Positions 42,825-55,603 are shown, counted from the stretch's first letter. The stretch: 64,000 nucleotides of DNA from Pseudogulbenkiania sp. MAI-1 (GCF_000527175.1 NZ_AZUR01000001.1:591010-655009), one strand, 5' to 3'. Notes: generated from the sequence alone by a model not told the origin. Numbers and translations: made by a program.

Positions 42825-43594
42825 TGCAGATCGACGCTATCTCGCTGTTCCCCGAGATGTTCGAGGCTGTCTCCCGTTTCGGCGTCAGCCGGCGTGCGCT
42901 GGAGCAGGGCATCTGGGGGTTCCAGGCCTGGAATCCGCGGGATTTCACCACGGACAATTACCGTACCGTGGATGACCGCCCCTACGGCGGCGGACCAGGC
43001 ATGGTGATGCTGATCGAGCCTCTGGAGGCGGCCATTGCGGCGGCGGAAGAACGTCAGCGCCAAGCCGGCGTGGCGCAGAGCCATGTGGTGTACCTGTCGC
43101 CGCAGGGAAAGCCTCTGGGCCATGCCAAGGCGGTCGAACTGTCCCGGCGCCCCGGCCTCATTCTGCTGTGCGGGCGCTATGAAGGCATCGACGAGCGTCT
43201 GATCGAGCGTCGCGTCGACGAGGAAATCTCCATCGGCGACTACGTGCTGTCCGGTGGCGAGCTGCCGGCCATGGTGCTGATGGATGCCGTCGTCAGGCTG
43301 CTGCCGGGAGTGCTCAACGATGCCCAGTCGGCTTACGAGGATTCCTTCGTGAACGGGCTGTTGGATTGCCCGCACTATACCCGACCCGAAGAATATCAAG
43401 GCATGCGGGTGCCGGACGTGCTGATGTCCGGTAATCATGCCTTGATCGCAAAATGGCGGTTGAAGCAGGCGCTGGGAAGGACGTGGAAGCGTCGTCCCGA
43501 CCTGTTGCAAGACCGCCCTTTGACAAAACAGGAGTCTCGGCTGCTGGCAGAGTACCAGCAGGAACAAGACCTCCCGAAAAACCAGGAGCATTGA
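42824..43594 (+). CDS. trmD: tRNA (guanine-N1-)-methyltransferase
   Basis: A 256-residue SPOUT methyltransferase forming m1G37 in tRNAs. It shows DISLFPEMF-like MQIDAISLFPEMF, DDRPYGGGPGMVM, the trefoil-knot SAM site LCGRYEGIDERLIE and IGDYVLSGGELPAMVLMDA. ATG at 42824 overlaps the rimM stop (TGATG), coupling the two. Confidence 0.98.
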   Translation: MQIDAISLFPEMFEAVSRFGVSRRALEQGIWGFQAWNPRDFTTDNYRTVDDRPYGGGPGMVMLIEPLEAAIAAAEERQRQAGVAQSHVVYLSPQGKPLGHAKAVELSRRPGLILLCGRYEGIDERLIERRVDEEISIGDYVLSGGELPAMVLMDAVVRLLPGVLNDAQSAYEDSFVNGLLDCPHYTRPEEYQGMRVPDVLMSGNHALIAKWRLKQALGRTWKRRPDLLQDRPLTKQESRLLAEYQQEQDLPKNQEH

Positions 43595-43595
43595 C

Positions 43596-43964
43596 ATGGA
43601 TCTGATCCAGCAACTCGAGCAAGAAGAAATTGCCCGCATCGGCAAGACCGTTCCGGCTTTCGCCCCGGGCGACACCGTTGTCGTTCAGGTGAAGGTAAAG
43701 GAAGGTAACCGCGAGCGTCTGCAGGCTTACGAAGGCGTGGTGATCGCCAAGCGTAACCGCGGCCTGAACAGCTCCTTCATCGTGCGCAAGATTTCCGCCG
43801 GCGAAGGCGTTGAGCGTACCTTCCAGACCTACTCCCCGCTGGTGGCTTCGATCGAAGTGAAGCGCCGTGGTGACGTGCGTCGCGCCAAGCTGTACTACCT
43901 GCGTGGCCGTACCGGCAAGTCCGCCCGCATCAAGGAAAAGCTGCCGGCTCGCAAGCAAGGCTGA
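43596..43964 (+). CDS. rplS: 50S ribosomal protein L19
   Basis: A 122-residue L19 located at the subunit interface. VPAFAPGDTVVVQVKVKEG, RLQAYEGVVIAKRNRGLNSS and KLYYLRGRTGKSARIKEKL are conserved. It starts one base after the trmD stop, the last gene of the operon, followed by a strong terminator. Confidence 0.99.
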   Translation: MDLIQQLEQEEIARIGKTVPAFAPGDTVVVQVKVKEGNRERLQAYEGVVIAKRNRGLNSSFIVRKISAGEGVERTFQTYSPLVASIEVKRRGDVRRAKLYYLRGRTGKSARIKEKLPARKQG

Positions 43965-43990
43965 GTGCCCGGCTAACAGCTATGATGAGA

Positions 43991-44021
43991 GCGCAAGGTG
44001 CATGCCTTGCGCTTTTTTTTT
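43991..44021 (+). terminator. Terminator of rpsP-rplS operon
   Basis: GCGCAAGG and CCTTGCGC pair across a 6-base loop, followed by nine T residues. Confidence 0.93.
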
Positions 44022-44032
44022 CGGACTTTGCC

Positions 44033-44500
44033 ATGCCCTATACCGCCGTCATCGCGGCGCCGTTCGGCCATCTCGGCATCGTGGCGCCGTTCCGGATCGT
44101 CAGCCGCATCGAGTTCCTGGATGCCCCGGTCCCGCTGCTGCCACCGGAGCCGGGCTCTCTGGCCGAGGAAGTGGCGCGCCAGTTGCAGGAGTACTTCCGG
44201 CACTCCGATTTCCGCTTCGATCTGCCGTGCCGGCCCCAGGGTACCGCGTTCCAGCAGCGGGTGTGGCAGGCGATTGCCGACATTCCTCCCGGCGCCACCG
44301 TCAGCTACGGCGCCATCGCCCAACTGCTGGGCAGCTCTGCCCGCGCGGTGGGGCAGGCCTGCGGCAACAATCCCCTGCCTATCGTGATTCCTTGCCACCG
44401 GGTGCTGGCGCGTTCCGGCCTGGGAGGCTTCAACCATTCGAGCGCGGAGCAGACCCTGTCCATCAAGTTCTGGCTGTTGCGACATGAACAGCAACGCTGA
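44033..44500 (+). CDS. ogt: Methylated-DNA-protein-cysteine methyltransferase
   Basis: A 155-residue suicidal repair protein that removes O6-alkyl groups from guanine. The acceptor Cys lies in PIVIPCHRVL; the DNA-reading helix region TAFQQRVWQAIADIPPGATVSYG and the AVGQACGNNP loop are standard. ATG at 44033 (MPYTAV) was chosen; the longer frame from 43982 crosses the terminator. It overlaps xerD by 17 bases. Ogt versus Ada-C type is not distinguished by motif. Confidence 0.93.
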   Translation: MPYTAVIAAPFGHLGIVAPFRIVSRIEFLDAPVPLLPPEPGSLAEEVARQLQEYFRHSDFRFDLPCRPQGTAFQQRVWQAIADIPPGATVSYGAIAQLLGSSARAVGQACGNNPLPIVIPCHRVLARSGLGGFNHSSAEQTLSIKFWLLRHEQQR

Positions 44501-45374
44501 GCAGATCGACCTGTTCCTCGACCAGCTGTGGCTCAGCGACGGGCTGTCGCGCAATACGCTGGCGGCGTACCGGCGCGACCTGCTCAAGCTGGCGGCCCGC
44601 CTGGACGAGGAGGGCGGGGTGGCGCTGGCCACGGCGGGTGTGGCGGATCTGCAGCACGCCATGTTGCTTGGCATCGATAAGGAGAAGGCGACGACGAGGG
44701 CGCGTCTGGTCAGTGCCGTGCGCCGCTTCTACCAGTACCTGCACGCCAGCGGCCAGCGGCCGGACGACCCTTCCGCCGTGCTCGATCGCCCCAGGCACGG
44801 GCAGCCTTTGCCCAAGTCCTTGTCGGAGGGCCATGTGGTCGCCCTGCTGGAAGCCCCGGATCCCGCCACGCCACTGGGCCTGCGCGACCGCGCCATGCTG
44901 GAGGTGCTGTACGCCACCGGGCTGCGGGTGTCGGAGCTGGTCGGCCTGACGCTGCAGCAGGTGGATCTCAACAGCGGTGTGGTGATGACGCTGGGCAAGG
45001 GCGGCAAGGAGCGGCTGGTGCCGATGGGGGAGGTGGCGCAGGACTGGCTGGCGCGTTATTTGACGGAAGGCCGGCCTGCCCTGCTGGCCGGTGCCGCGTG
45101 CGAGCACGTGTTCGTCACCCGCCTCAAGGCAGGGATGACGCGTCAGATGGCTTGGCATCTGATTTCCGGCTACGCCCGCCGCCAGGGCCTGCCGCCGGTC
45201 AGCCCGCACACCCTGCGCCACGCCTTCGCCACGCATCTGGTCAACCACGGTGCCGATTTGCGCGTGGTGCAGCTGCTGCTCGGGCACTCGGACATCTCCA
45301 CCACGCAGATCTACACCCATGTCGCCCGGGAGCGGCTGCGCCAGTTGCATGAGCGGCATCACCCGCGCGGTTGA
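44484..45374 (+). CDS. xerD: Site-specific tyrosine recombinase XerD
   Basis: A 296-residue recombinase that, with XerC, resolves chromosome dimers at dif. The N-terminal core-binding domain starts IDLFLDQLWLSDGLSRNTLAAY. Catalytic residues appear in TGLRVSELVGL (Arg), GKGGKERLVP (Lys), HTLRHAFATH (His-x-x-Arg) and LGHSDISTTQIYTHV (His and Tyr). The N-terminal DGLSxNTLxAYRRDL pattern favours XerD over XerC. It overlaps ogt and converges on clpA. Confidence 0.94.
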   Translation: MNSNAEQIDLFLDQLWLSDGLSRNTLAAYRRDLLKLAARLDEEGGVALATAGVADLQHAMLLGIDKEKATTRARLVSAVRRFYQYLHASGQRPDDPSAVLDRPRHGQPLPKSLSEGHVVALLEAPDPATPLGLRDRAMLEVLYATGLRVSELVGLTLQQVDLNSGVVMTLGKGGKERLVPMGEVAQDWLARYLTEGRPALLAGAACEHVFVTRLKAGMTRQMAWHLISGYARRQGLPPVSPHTLRHAFATHLVNHGADLRVVQLLLGHSDISTTQIYTHVARERLRQLHERHHPRG

Positions 45375-45377
45375 GTC

Positions 45378-45405
45378 AAAGAAAACGCCCGCAGATGCGG
45401 GCGTT
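45378..45405. terminator. Terminator between xerD and clpA
   Basis: AACGCCCGC and GCGGGCGTT form a 9-bp stem. The better T-run is on the minus strand (TTTTCTTTG), serving clpA. Confidence 0.8.
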
Positions 45406-45431
45406 GTGCTGTATGGCGTAGAGGGTCAGGT

Positions 45432-47710
<2,279 letters not shown>

Positions 47711-47711
<1 letters not shown>

Positions 47712-48019
47712 CAGTTTTCCTCCATTACGCACTGGAGCGGATGCTGGTGTGCTTTCGCAAATTGCAACACCTGCTCAACTTTGGTCGCGGCGACATCTTT
47801 GGTATAAACGCCACACACCCCGCGGCCCTGGGTGTGCACCTGCAGCATGATGTGTGTGGCCTGTTCCCGGTTCTTGTGGAAGAAGTGTTGCAGTATCTCT
47901 ACCACAAAATCCATCGGAGTGTAATCGTCGTTCAATAACAAGACCTTATACATCGACGGTGGGCGTGTCTTCGCCCGCGATGCCTCCAGTTGGGCATCGT
48001 CCTTGAACTGCGTAGACAT
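47711..48019 (-). CDS. clpS: ClpAP adaptor protein ClpS
   Basis: A 102-residue adaptor that delivers N-end-rule substrates to ClpA. YKVLLLNDDYTPMDFVVEIL is the family signature with the substrate pocket, and VHTQGRGVCGVYTKDVA follows. ATG at 48019 (MSTQFKDDAQLEASR) is preferred to an in-frame TTG at 48034. The stop overlaps clpA (TGATG), so both are made together. Confidence 0.96.
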
Positions 48020-48107
48020 GTCGGCTTTCAGCAATGAGGCATTTCACTTTTATTTTGGTTCCGCCAGGATTTTTTTCAAGGGGGGCAGAATTCTTTTCCT
48101 CTTGGGC

Positions 48108-48136
48108 TTGACGCTGGGCCTTGGGTTGCGTAGAAA
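48108..48136 (+). promoter_or_regulatory. Promoter of the cold-shock gene
   Basis: TTGACG and TAGAAA with a 17-base spacer. The start near 48143 would give a 5' leader of about 110 bases before the ATG, long for so short a gene and usual for cspA-type mRNAs. Confidence 0.65.
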
Positions 48137-48251
48137 GGAGTCTGGTGCTTGGCTTAATTGAAATGAATGAGGTTTCCCGGCAGGGAAAACCGAAGCGCTT
48201 TTAAGCTTTTGTTGGTCGGCCTCACCAGCCTGTTAAATGCAAGGAAGTAAG

Positions 48252-48455
48252 ATGGCAACTGGTATTGTCAAGTGGTTCAATGATGCTAAAGGCTTCGGTT
48301 TCATCACCCCGGATGAAGGCGGTGAAGACCTGTTCGCGCATTTCTCGGCTATCAACGTACAAGGCTTCAAGTCCCTGAAAGAGGGGCAGCGTGTGAGCTT
48401 CGACGTGGTGAACGGTCCGAAAGGCAAGCAAGCATCCAATATCCAGCCGCAGTAA
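48252..48455 (+). CDS. Cold-shock domain protein (CspA family)
   Basis: A 67-residue OB-fold protein that binds single-stranded RNA/DNA. RNP1 is KGFGFITP and RNP2 is DLFAHFSAI; start MATGIVKWFNDAKGFGF. ATG at 48252 follows AAGGAAG. It stands alone between clpS and icd with its own terminator at 48504 and a long leader. Whether it is cold-induced or constitutive cannot be told. Confidence 0.96.
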   Translation: MATGIVKWFNDAKGFGFITPDEGGEDLFAHFSAINVQGFKSLKEGQRVSFDVVNGPKGKQASNIQPQ

Positions 48456-48503
48456 CCACTATGGTTATCGCCGGCTTCAGTTAATGAGGCCAGCACCTGG
48501 ATG

Positions 48504-48531
48504 AAAAAACCCGCTAATAAGCGGGTTTTTT
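48504..48531 (+). terminator. Terminator of the cold-shock gene
   Basis: AACCCGCT and AGCGGGTT form a stem with a short loop, followed by TTTTTTAT. Confidence 0.9.
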
Positions 48532-48624
48532 ATTTGGTTTCGCTCAATCTAAAACAGGGTATTTTCCATGCCATCCGCGCAGTAATTGTTATTGTATTGA
48601 CAGGCATTTTTGTCATGCTCGAAT

Positions 48625-48651
48625 GAAAAAGGGCTTGCACTTGGCAAGCCC
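48625..48651 (-). terminator. Terminator of icd
   Basis: GGGCTTGC and GCAAGCCC pair; on the minus strand the stem is followed by TTTTTCATTC. The rest of the gap 48532-48672 holds nothing else I can identify. Confidence 0.85.
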
Positions 48652-48672
48652 TATGTCTCCCGTCGGGCGGGA

Positions 48673-49917
<1,245 letters not shown>

Positions 49918-50132
49918 TGTTTCTCCTTCTCCTTCTGTGTTGACCTGTTGTCTACCATGTCCCGGTGCTGTCGCCGCTGTGCACTGCCGGTAGCAGTGCA
50001 GGCTACTCTTGATTGTTAGCTTGACGGAGATGCGCGCCGGGGCAACTACCGATTTCCCGATGTACGCTGCTGCGCTTATTGTAGCCGAGCGCACGCTTGG
50101 TGGAACATGATTGTCCTCAATTGGCCGGCATG

Positions 50133-50160
50133 AAAAAACGCCAGGAGGAACCCTGGCGTT
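50133..50160 (-). terminator. Terminator of the monomeric IDH gene
   Basis: AACGCCAGG and CCTGGCGTT form a 9-bp stem; the minus strand continues TTTTTTCATG. Confidence 0.87.
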
Positions 50161-50206
50161 CGGTCTTGGCAGAAGGCTCGCGAAGCGAGCTTCCCGGTCA
50201 TGGCGC

Positions 50207-52444
50207 TCAGGCGCGTGCGGCGGCCAGCGCGGCGTTGAAGGTGGCGCTCGGGCGCATCACCGCATTGCACTTCTCGGCGTCGGCGAGGTAGTAGCCGCCG
50301 ATGTCGGCCGGCTTGCCCTGTACGGCCTTCAGCTCGTCGACGATCTTCTGCTCGTTGGCGGTCAGCGCTTTGGCGAGCGGCGCGAAGTGGGCCTGCAGTT
50401 CCTTGTCGTCGGTCTGCTCGGCCAGCGCCTGCGCCCAGTACTGCGCGAGGTAGAACTGGCTGCCGCGGTTGTCGAGTTCACCGGTACGGCGCGACGGCGA
50501 CTTGTCGTTGTCGAGCAGCTTGCCGGTGGCCTCGTCCAGCGTCTTGGCGAGCAGCTTGGCCTTGGCGTTGCCGGTCTTGATGCCCAGCTCTTCCAGCGAT
50601 ACCGCCAGGGCCAGGAATTCGCCCAGCGAATCCCAGCGCAGGTGGTTTTCTTCGAGCAACTGCTGCACGTGCTTCGGTGCCGAGCCGCCGGCGCCGGTTT
50701 CGTACATGCCGCCGCCGGCCATCAGCGGAACGATGGACAGCATCTTGGCCGAGGTGCCCAGTTCCATGATCGGGAACAGGTCGGTCAGGTAGTCGCGCAG
50801 GATGTTGCCGGTCACCGAGATGGTGTCGAGGCCGCGGGCGACGCGCTCGAGGGTAAAACGCATCGCACGCACTTGCGACATGATGTGGATTTCGAGACCT
50901 GCGGTGTCGTGATCCTTCAGGTAGGTTTCGACCTTCTTGATCAGTTCGGCCTCGTGCGGACGGTACGGGTCGAGCCAGAACACGGCCGGCATGCCGGAGT
51001 TGCGGGCGCGGGTGACGGCCAGCTTGACCCAGTCGCGGATCGGGGCGTCCTTGACCTGGCACATGCGCCAGATGTCGCCGGCTTCCACGTTCTGGCTCAG
51101 CAGCACTTCGCCGGTGGCGAGGTCGACGATGTTGGCCACGCCGTCTTCCGGGATTTCGAAGGTCTTGTCGTGCGAGCCGTATTCTTCGGCCTTCTGCGCC
51201 ATCAGGCCGACGTTCGGCACGGTGCCCATGGTGCGCGGGTCGAAGTTGCCGTGCCACTTGCAGAAGTTGATCATCTCCTGGTAGATGCGGGCGAAGGTCG
51301 ATTCCGGCATCACGGCCTTGCAGTCGTACGGTTTGCCGTCGGCACCCCACATCTTGCCGCCGTTGCGGATCATGGCCGGCATGGAGGCGTCGACGATGAT
51401 GTCGTTGGGCGAGTGGAAGTTGGTGATGCCCTTGGCGGAGTCCACCATGGCCAGACGCGGACGGTGTTCCTGGCAGGCGTGCAGGTCGCGGATGATTTCT
51501 TCACGCTTGGAGGCCGGCAGGGTCTCGATCTTTTCGTACAGGGTGGCCATGCCGTTGTTGACGTTGATGCCCAGCTCGTCGAACAGCTTGCCGTGCTTCT
51601 CGAAGGCTTCCTTGTAGTAGATCTTGACGCAGTGGCCGAACACGATCGGGTGCGACACCTTCATCATGGTGGCCTTGACGTGCAGCGAGAACAGGATGCC
51701 GGACTGGCGGCAGTCTTCCAGTTCCTTCTCGTAGAAGTCGCACAGCGCCTTCTTGCTCATGAACATCGAGTCGATGATCTCGCCTTCCTGCAGCGCGACC
51801 TTCGGTTTGAGCACGATGTTCTGGCCGCTCTTGGTGGTGAGTTCCATCTTCACGTCACGGGCGCGGTCGAGTGTCATCGACTTCTCGCCATGGTAGAAGT
51901 CGCCGTGATCCATGTGGGACACGTGGGTCTGGGACCACTGCTTCCATTCGCCCATGGAGTGCGGGTGCTTCTTGGCGTAGTTCTTGACGGCGGCCGGGGC
52001 GCGGCGGTCGGAGTTGCCTTCGCGCAACACCGGGTTCACGGCGGAGCCCAGGCACTTGGCGTAACGAGCCTTGATCGCCTTTTCTTCGTCGGTGGCCGGG
52101 TTTTCCGGGTAGTCGGGGAGGGCGTAGCCCTTGGCTTGCAGTTCCTTGATGCAGGCCATCAGCTGGGCCACGGAGGCGCTGATGTTGGGCAGCTTGATGA
52201 TGTTGGTGTCCGGGTCCTGGGTGAGGCGGCCGAGTTCGGCCAGGGTGTCCGGGACCTTCTGTTCGTCGCTCAGATAGTCGGGAAACTCGGCCAGAACGCG
52301 CGCGGCCACCGAGATGTCAGCGGTATCGATATTGATGCCGGCCGGGCCGGTAAAGGTCTGGATGACCGGCAGGAAGGCGCTGGTTGCCAGCGCGGGCGCT
52401 TCGTCGGTGAGTGTGTAGATGATGGTCGGGCGTTCCGAAGGCAT
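50207..52444 (-). CDS. Isocitrate dehydrogenase (NADP), monomeric type
   Basis: A 745-residue monomeric IDH (IDH-II family), unrelated in length to the dimeric enzyme and not known to be an AceK target. The start PTIIYTLTDEAPALATSAFL, the substrate region SDRRAPAAVKNYAKKHPHSM and the C-terminal VGGYYLAD-like DIGGYYLADAEKCNAVMRPS are family features. ATG at 52444 follows GGAGATAGAGTA. A minus-strand TATAAT at 52597-52592 may be its -10 box. Having both enzymes adjacent implies one route can bypass phosphorylation control. Confidence 0.96.
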   Translation of the reverse strand: MPSERPTIIYTLTDEAPALATSAFLPVIQTFTGPAGINIDTADISVAARVLAEFPDYLSDEQKVPDTLAELGRLTQDPDTNIIKLPNISASVAQLMACIKELQAKGYALPDYPENPATDEEKAIKARYAKCLGSAVNPVLREGNSDRRAPAAVKNYAKKHPHSMGEWKQWSQTHVSHMDHGDFYHGEKSMTLDRARDVKMELTTKSGQNIVLKPKVALQEGEIIDSMFMSKKALCDFYEKELEDCRQSGILFSLHVKATMMKVSHPIVFGHCVKIYYKEAFEKHGKLFDELGINVNNGMATLYEKIETLPASKREEIIRDLHACQEHRPRLAMVDSAKGITNFHSPNDIIVDASMPAMIRNGGKMWGADGKPYDCKAVMPESTFARIYQEMINFCKWHGNFDPRTMGTVPNVGLMAQKAEEYGSHDKTFEIPEDGVANIVDLATGEVLLSQNVEAGDIWRMCQVKDAPIRDWVKLAVTRARNSGMPAVFWLDPYRPHEAELIKKVETYLKDHDTAGLEIHIMSQVRAMRFTLERVARGLDTISVTGNILRDYLTDLFPIMELGTSAKMLSIVPLMAGGGMYETGAGGSAPKHVQQLLEENHLRWDSLGEFLALAVSLEELGIKTGNAKAKLLAKTLDEATGKLLDNDKSPSRRTGELDNRGSQFYLAQYWAQALAEQTDDKELQAHFAPLAKALTANEQKIVDELKAVQGKPADIGGYYLADAEKCNAVMRPSATFNAALAAARA

Positions 52445-52965
52445 TACTCTATCTCCATGATTATTACGACGTCAGAGCGTAGCGCGGCCGGGCGGGTGAG
52501 GGTGCCGGCGCGATGAAAGGCAGCGGAAAGGCGGACGCCGTGCCGGGGTGCGGTGGTCGTCCGTAGACTCTCGGGGGCTTTTCAAAAGCGAATTATAGCG
52601 CTCTGTTCTGTTGCGTATCCGAACTTTGATGTCGCTTTTTGTACGGATTTGGTGTTCAAACGGCTGTTTGAATAGAAGTTGTCCCCTATTCGGCGCAAAA
52701 TTGAAAATGCCGTTTTTCAAAAATAGCAGCAATTTTCATTAATTCGCGGCAATTTTCCGTTAAGAGGCATGGTTTTGCGCCGTGGACAAGGTGGGGCGCC
52801 CCGCGCGCGCCGGCTCGCCGGAATGTGAAAAAACGAAAACAGGGGTGTGCCGTCAGCTCACCCATCCGGGTGGCGCGGTCGGGTTCGAGTACGAACAGTC
52901 ACTGCCCGGCACCTGCCGGGCTTGTTATCATTCGCGCATTCCTGTGTTTTTGCCGGTGTGCCGCC
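52445..52965. other. 521-base gene-free spacer with an AT-rich core
   Basis: No convincing gene lies here. Bases 52,580-52,760 are strikingly AT-rich against a GC-rich genome and hold a minus-strand TATAAT (52597-52592) suited to the monomeric IDH gene. The 9-base word GCAATTTTC occurs at 52729 and 52749, two helical turns apart, which is suggestive of a regulator site. The GC-rich remainder (52,780-52,965) is the rluE leader, where I see no clear promoter. Confidence 0.5.
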
Positions 52966-53643
52966 ATGCCCCAACTGATCCTGTTCAACAAGCCTTACGG
53001 CGTGATTTGCCAGTTCTCGCAGCACGAGTTGCATCCCACGCTGAAAGACCATATCGACATTCCCGGGGTGTACCCGGCCGGGCGGCTGGATACCGACAGC
53101 GAGGGCTTGTTGCTGCTGACTGGCGATGGCGAGCTGCAGCATCGCATCAGCGACCCGCGCTGGAAGCAGCCCAAGACGTACTGGGTGCAAGTGGAGGGGA
53201 CGCCGGCCGAGGAGCAACTCGAGGCGTTGCGCGCCGGGGTGAACCTCGGTGATTTCGTCACCCAGCCGGCCGAGGTGAGCCTGCTATCCGAGCCCCCGCA
53301 GCTGTGGGAACGCAAGCCGCCGGTGCGCTTTCGCAAGACGGTGCCCGACGCGTGGCTGGAGATCATCATCAGCGAGGGCAAAAACCGGCAGGTGCGGCGC
53401 ATGACCGCCAAGGTGGGGTTGCCGACGCTGCGGCTGGTGCGCGTGGCGGTCGGACCGTGGCGGCTCGAGGGACTGCAGCCGGGTGAGTTCCGCCGGCTGG
53501 AGGTGTCGCTTGCCGATTTGCCGCGTGCGGGGCATGCTAAACCCGTCGGCAAGGCGCCCGTGCAGCAGCCGGGGCGGCAGGCCGCCGAACCGGCGCCTGG
53601 CCCCCGTCCGGCGCCGCGCTTCCGGTTTGCCAAGAAGTCCTAG
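52966..53643 (+). CDS. rluE: 23S rRNA pseudouridine synthase (RluE type)
   Basis: A 225-residue RsuA/RluB/E/F-family synthase without S4 domain, which suggests RluE (23S U2457). ILFNKPYGVICQFS, the catalytic Asp in AGRLDTDSEGLLLLTGDG, and ISEGKNRQVRRMTAKVGLPTLRLVR are hallmarks. ATG at 52966 (MPQLILFNK) was chosen, since the longer frame upstream lacks family similarity. The C-terminus after residue 180 is a Pro/Ala/Arg-rich tail. It lies beside the IDH genes, a neighbour pair seen in other proteobacteria. Confidence 0.92.
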   Translation: MPQLILFNKPYGVICQFSQHELHPTLKDHIDIPGVYPAGRLDTDSEGLLLLTGDGELQHRISDPRWKQPKTYWVQVEGTPAEEQLEALRAGVNLGDFVTQPAEVSLLSEPPQLWERKPPVRFRKTVPDAWLEIIISEGKNRQVRRMTAKVGLPTLRLVRVAVGPWRLEGLQPGEFRRLEVSLADLPRAGHAKPVGKAPVQQPGRQAAEPAPGPRPAPRFRFAKKS

Positions 53644-53728
53644 TGCTTCTGTACGTTCGCCATGGCCGACAGACTGGTGACTCACGTCGGCCGCCCGAGG
53701 CGCGGCCTGCGCAGCAAAAGGCGAGCGT

Positions 53729-55534
53729 ATGCAGATACCCGAGTACTACAACCCCGTCGCGCGTGATATCGCTCAGGCGCTGGTCGAGGGCTTCGACAAG
53801 CACTACCGCCTGTTCAGCGAGTGCAACCGCCAAGCCAAGCTGTTGTTCGAAGAGGGCGACTGGCAGGGGATTCAGCAGGCCATCCGCGACCGTATCCAGT
53901 TCTACGACGAGCGCGTCAGCGAGACGGTGGAGCGGCTGCATCGCGAGTTCCACGCCGAATTGCTGGACGACGAGATCTGGCAGCAGGCCAAGCTGTACTT
54001 CATCGGCCTGTTGACCAACCACAAGCAGCCGGAGTGCGCGGAGACGTTTTTCAATTCGGTGTTCACGCGCATTCTGCACCGCGATTATTTCAACAACGAT
54101 TTCATCTTCGTGCGCCCGGCGATTTCCACCGAGTACATCGAGGCGGACCCGCCGTCCTACCGCAGCTATTACCCGCTGCACTACGGGCTGCGTTCGGTGC
54201 TGCGGCAGATCGTGCGCGATTTCGGCTGGCGGCGGCCTTTCGCCAGCCTGGCGCGCGACATCGGCTACGTGCTGCGCATGACGCACGACTACTTGCAAGG
54301 GCGCTGGCCGAAGCTCGAAGCCAATTTCCAGATCCAGGTGCTGTCCTCGGCGTTCTACCGCAACAAGACGGCCTACATCTTCGGCAAGGTGGTGAACGGC
54401 GGTTCCAGCTATCCCTTCGCGGTGCCGGTGCTGCACGACGCCGACGGCAAGCTCTACCTCGATACCGTGCTGCTCGAACCATGGCGCATCGGGGTGCTGT
54501 TCTCGTTCAGCCGGGCCTATTTCCTGGTGGACATGGCGGTACCCTCGGGCTACGTGCAGTTCCTGCGCTCGATGCTGCCGACCAAGAGCAAGGCCGAGCT
54601 CTATACCATGCTGGGCTTGCAGAAGCAGGGCAAGAACACCTTCTACCGCGACTTCATCCAGCATCTGCAGCATTCCAACGACCAGTTCATCGTGGCGCCC
54701 GGTATCCGCGGGCTGGTGATGCTGGTGTTCACGCTGCCGTCTTTCCCTTACGTGTTCAAGCTGATCAAGGACGTGTTCGGCGTGACCAAGGAGGTCGATC
54801 ACGACACCGTGCGCGCCAAGTACCAGCTAGTGAAGCGGCACGACCGGGTCGGGCGCATGGCCGATACGCTGGAGTTCTCCAACGTGGCGTTCCCGAAGCG
54901 GCGCTTCACCGAGGAGCTGCTGCATGAGCTGCGCCAACAGGCGCCGTCGCAGATCGAGGAGGACGAGCAGAGCATCGTCATCAAGCACCTGTACATCGAA
55001 CGGCGCATGAAGCCGCTCAACCTCTACCTGCAGACGGCGTCGCCGGAGGAGAAGGTCGAGGCGGTGCGCGATTACGGCAACGCCATCCGCGAGCTGGCGT
55101 CGGCCAATATCTTCCCTGGGGACATGCTGTTCAAGAACTTCGGCATGACACGTTATGGCCGGGTGATCTTCTACGATTACGATGAGATCGAATACATGAC
55201 CGACTGCCATTTCCGCCGCATCCCGCCGGCTCCCAATCCGGAGATGGAGATGTCGGGCGAGGTGTGGTACCCGGTCGCCAAGGGCGACGTGTTCCCGGAG
55301 GAGTTCGCCACCTTCCTCTTGGGGGATGCCGAGGTCAGGAAGGTGTTCTTGCGGTACCACAAGGATCTGCTCGACGCGGGTTTCTGGCAGCACAAACAGC
55401 AGCGCATCCGCGACGGCTACATCGACGATTTCTACCCGTATCCGTTGGAAATGCGCTTCGTCAACCGCTTCGCCGCCAGCTATGGCCGGGGGAGGCGTGC
55501 CCGCGCCGAGCCCACCCTGGCCGAGCCGGTTTAA
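53729..55534 (+). CDS. aceK: Isocitrate dehydrogenase kinase/phosphatase
   Basis: A 601-residue bifunctional enzyme that phosphorylates and dephosphorylates dimeric IDH, setting flux between the TCA cycle and glyoxylate bypass. The family ATP loop lies near APGIRGLVMLVFTLPSFPYV with KLIKDVFG, and NIFPGDMLFKNFGMTRYGRV plus FYDYDEIEYMTDC is the kinase catalytic and metal segment. Full length. ATG at 53729. The glyoxylate genes aceA and aceB that usually accompany it are not in the window; its substrate icd is. Confidence 0.96.
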   Translation: MQIPEYYNPVARDIAQALVEGFDKHYRLFSECNRQAKLLFEEGDWQGIQQAIRDRIQFYDERVSETVERLHREFHAELLDDEIWQQAKLYFIGLLTNHKQPECAETFFNSVFTRILHRDYFNNDFIFVRPAISTEYIEADPPSYRSYYPLHYGLRSVLRQIVRDFGWRRPFASLARDIGYVLRMTHDYLQGRWPKLEANFQIQVLSSAFYRNKTAYIFGKVVNGGSSYPFAVPVLHDADGKLYLDTVLLEPWRIGVLFSFSRAYFLVDMAVPSGYVQFLRSMLPTKSKAELYTMLGLQKQGKNTFYRDFIQHLQHSNDQFIVAPGIRGLVMLVFTLPSFPYVFKLIKDVFGVTKEVDHDTVRAKYQLVKRHDRVGRMADTLEFSNVAFPKRRFTEELLHELRQQAPSQIEEDEQSIVIKHLYIERRMKPLNLYLQTASPEEKVEAVRDYGNAIRELASANIFPGDMLFKNFGMTRYGRVIFYDYDEIEYMTDCHFRRIPPAPNPEMEMSGEVWYPVAKGDVFPEEFATFLLGDAEVRKVFLRYHKDLLDAGFWQHKQQRIRDGYIDDFYPYPLEMRFVNRFAASYGRGRRARAEPTLAEPV

Positions 55535-55554
55535 ACGCGCAGAGGGAGTGGCAT

Positions 55555-55585
55555 GACAAAGGGGACGGCATACCGTCCCCTTGTC
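55555..55585. terminator. Bidirectional terminator after aceK
   Basis: GACAAAGGGGACGG and CCGTCCCCTTGTC form a long stem with a four-base loop between converging genes. Confidence 0.8.
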
Positions 55586-55603
55586 TTGGTCGGAAAGTAT
55601 GAC

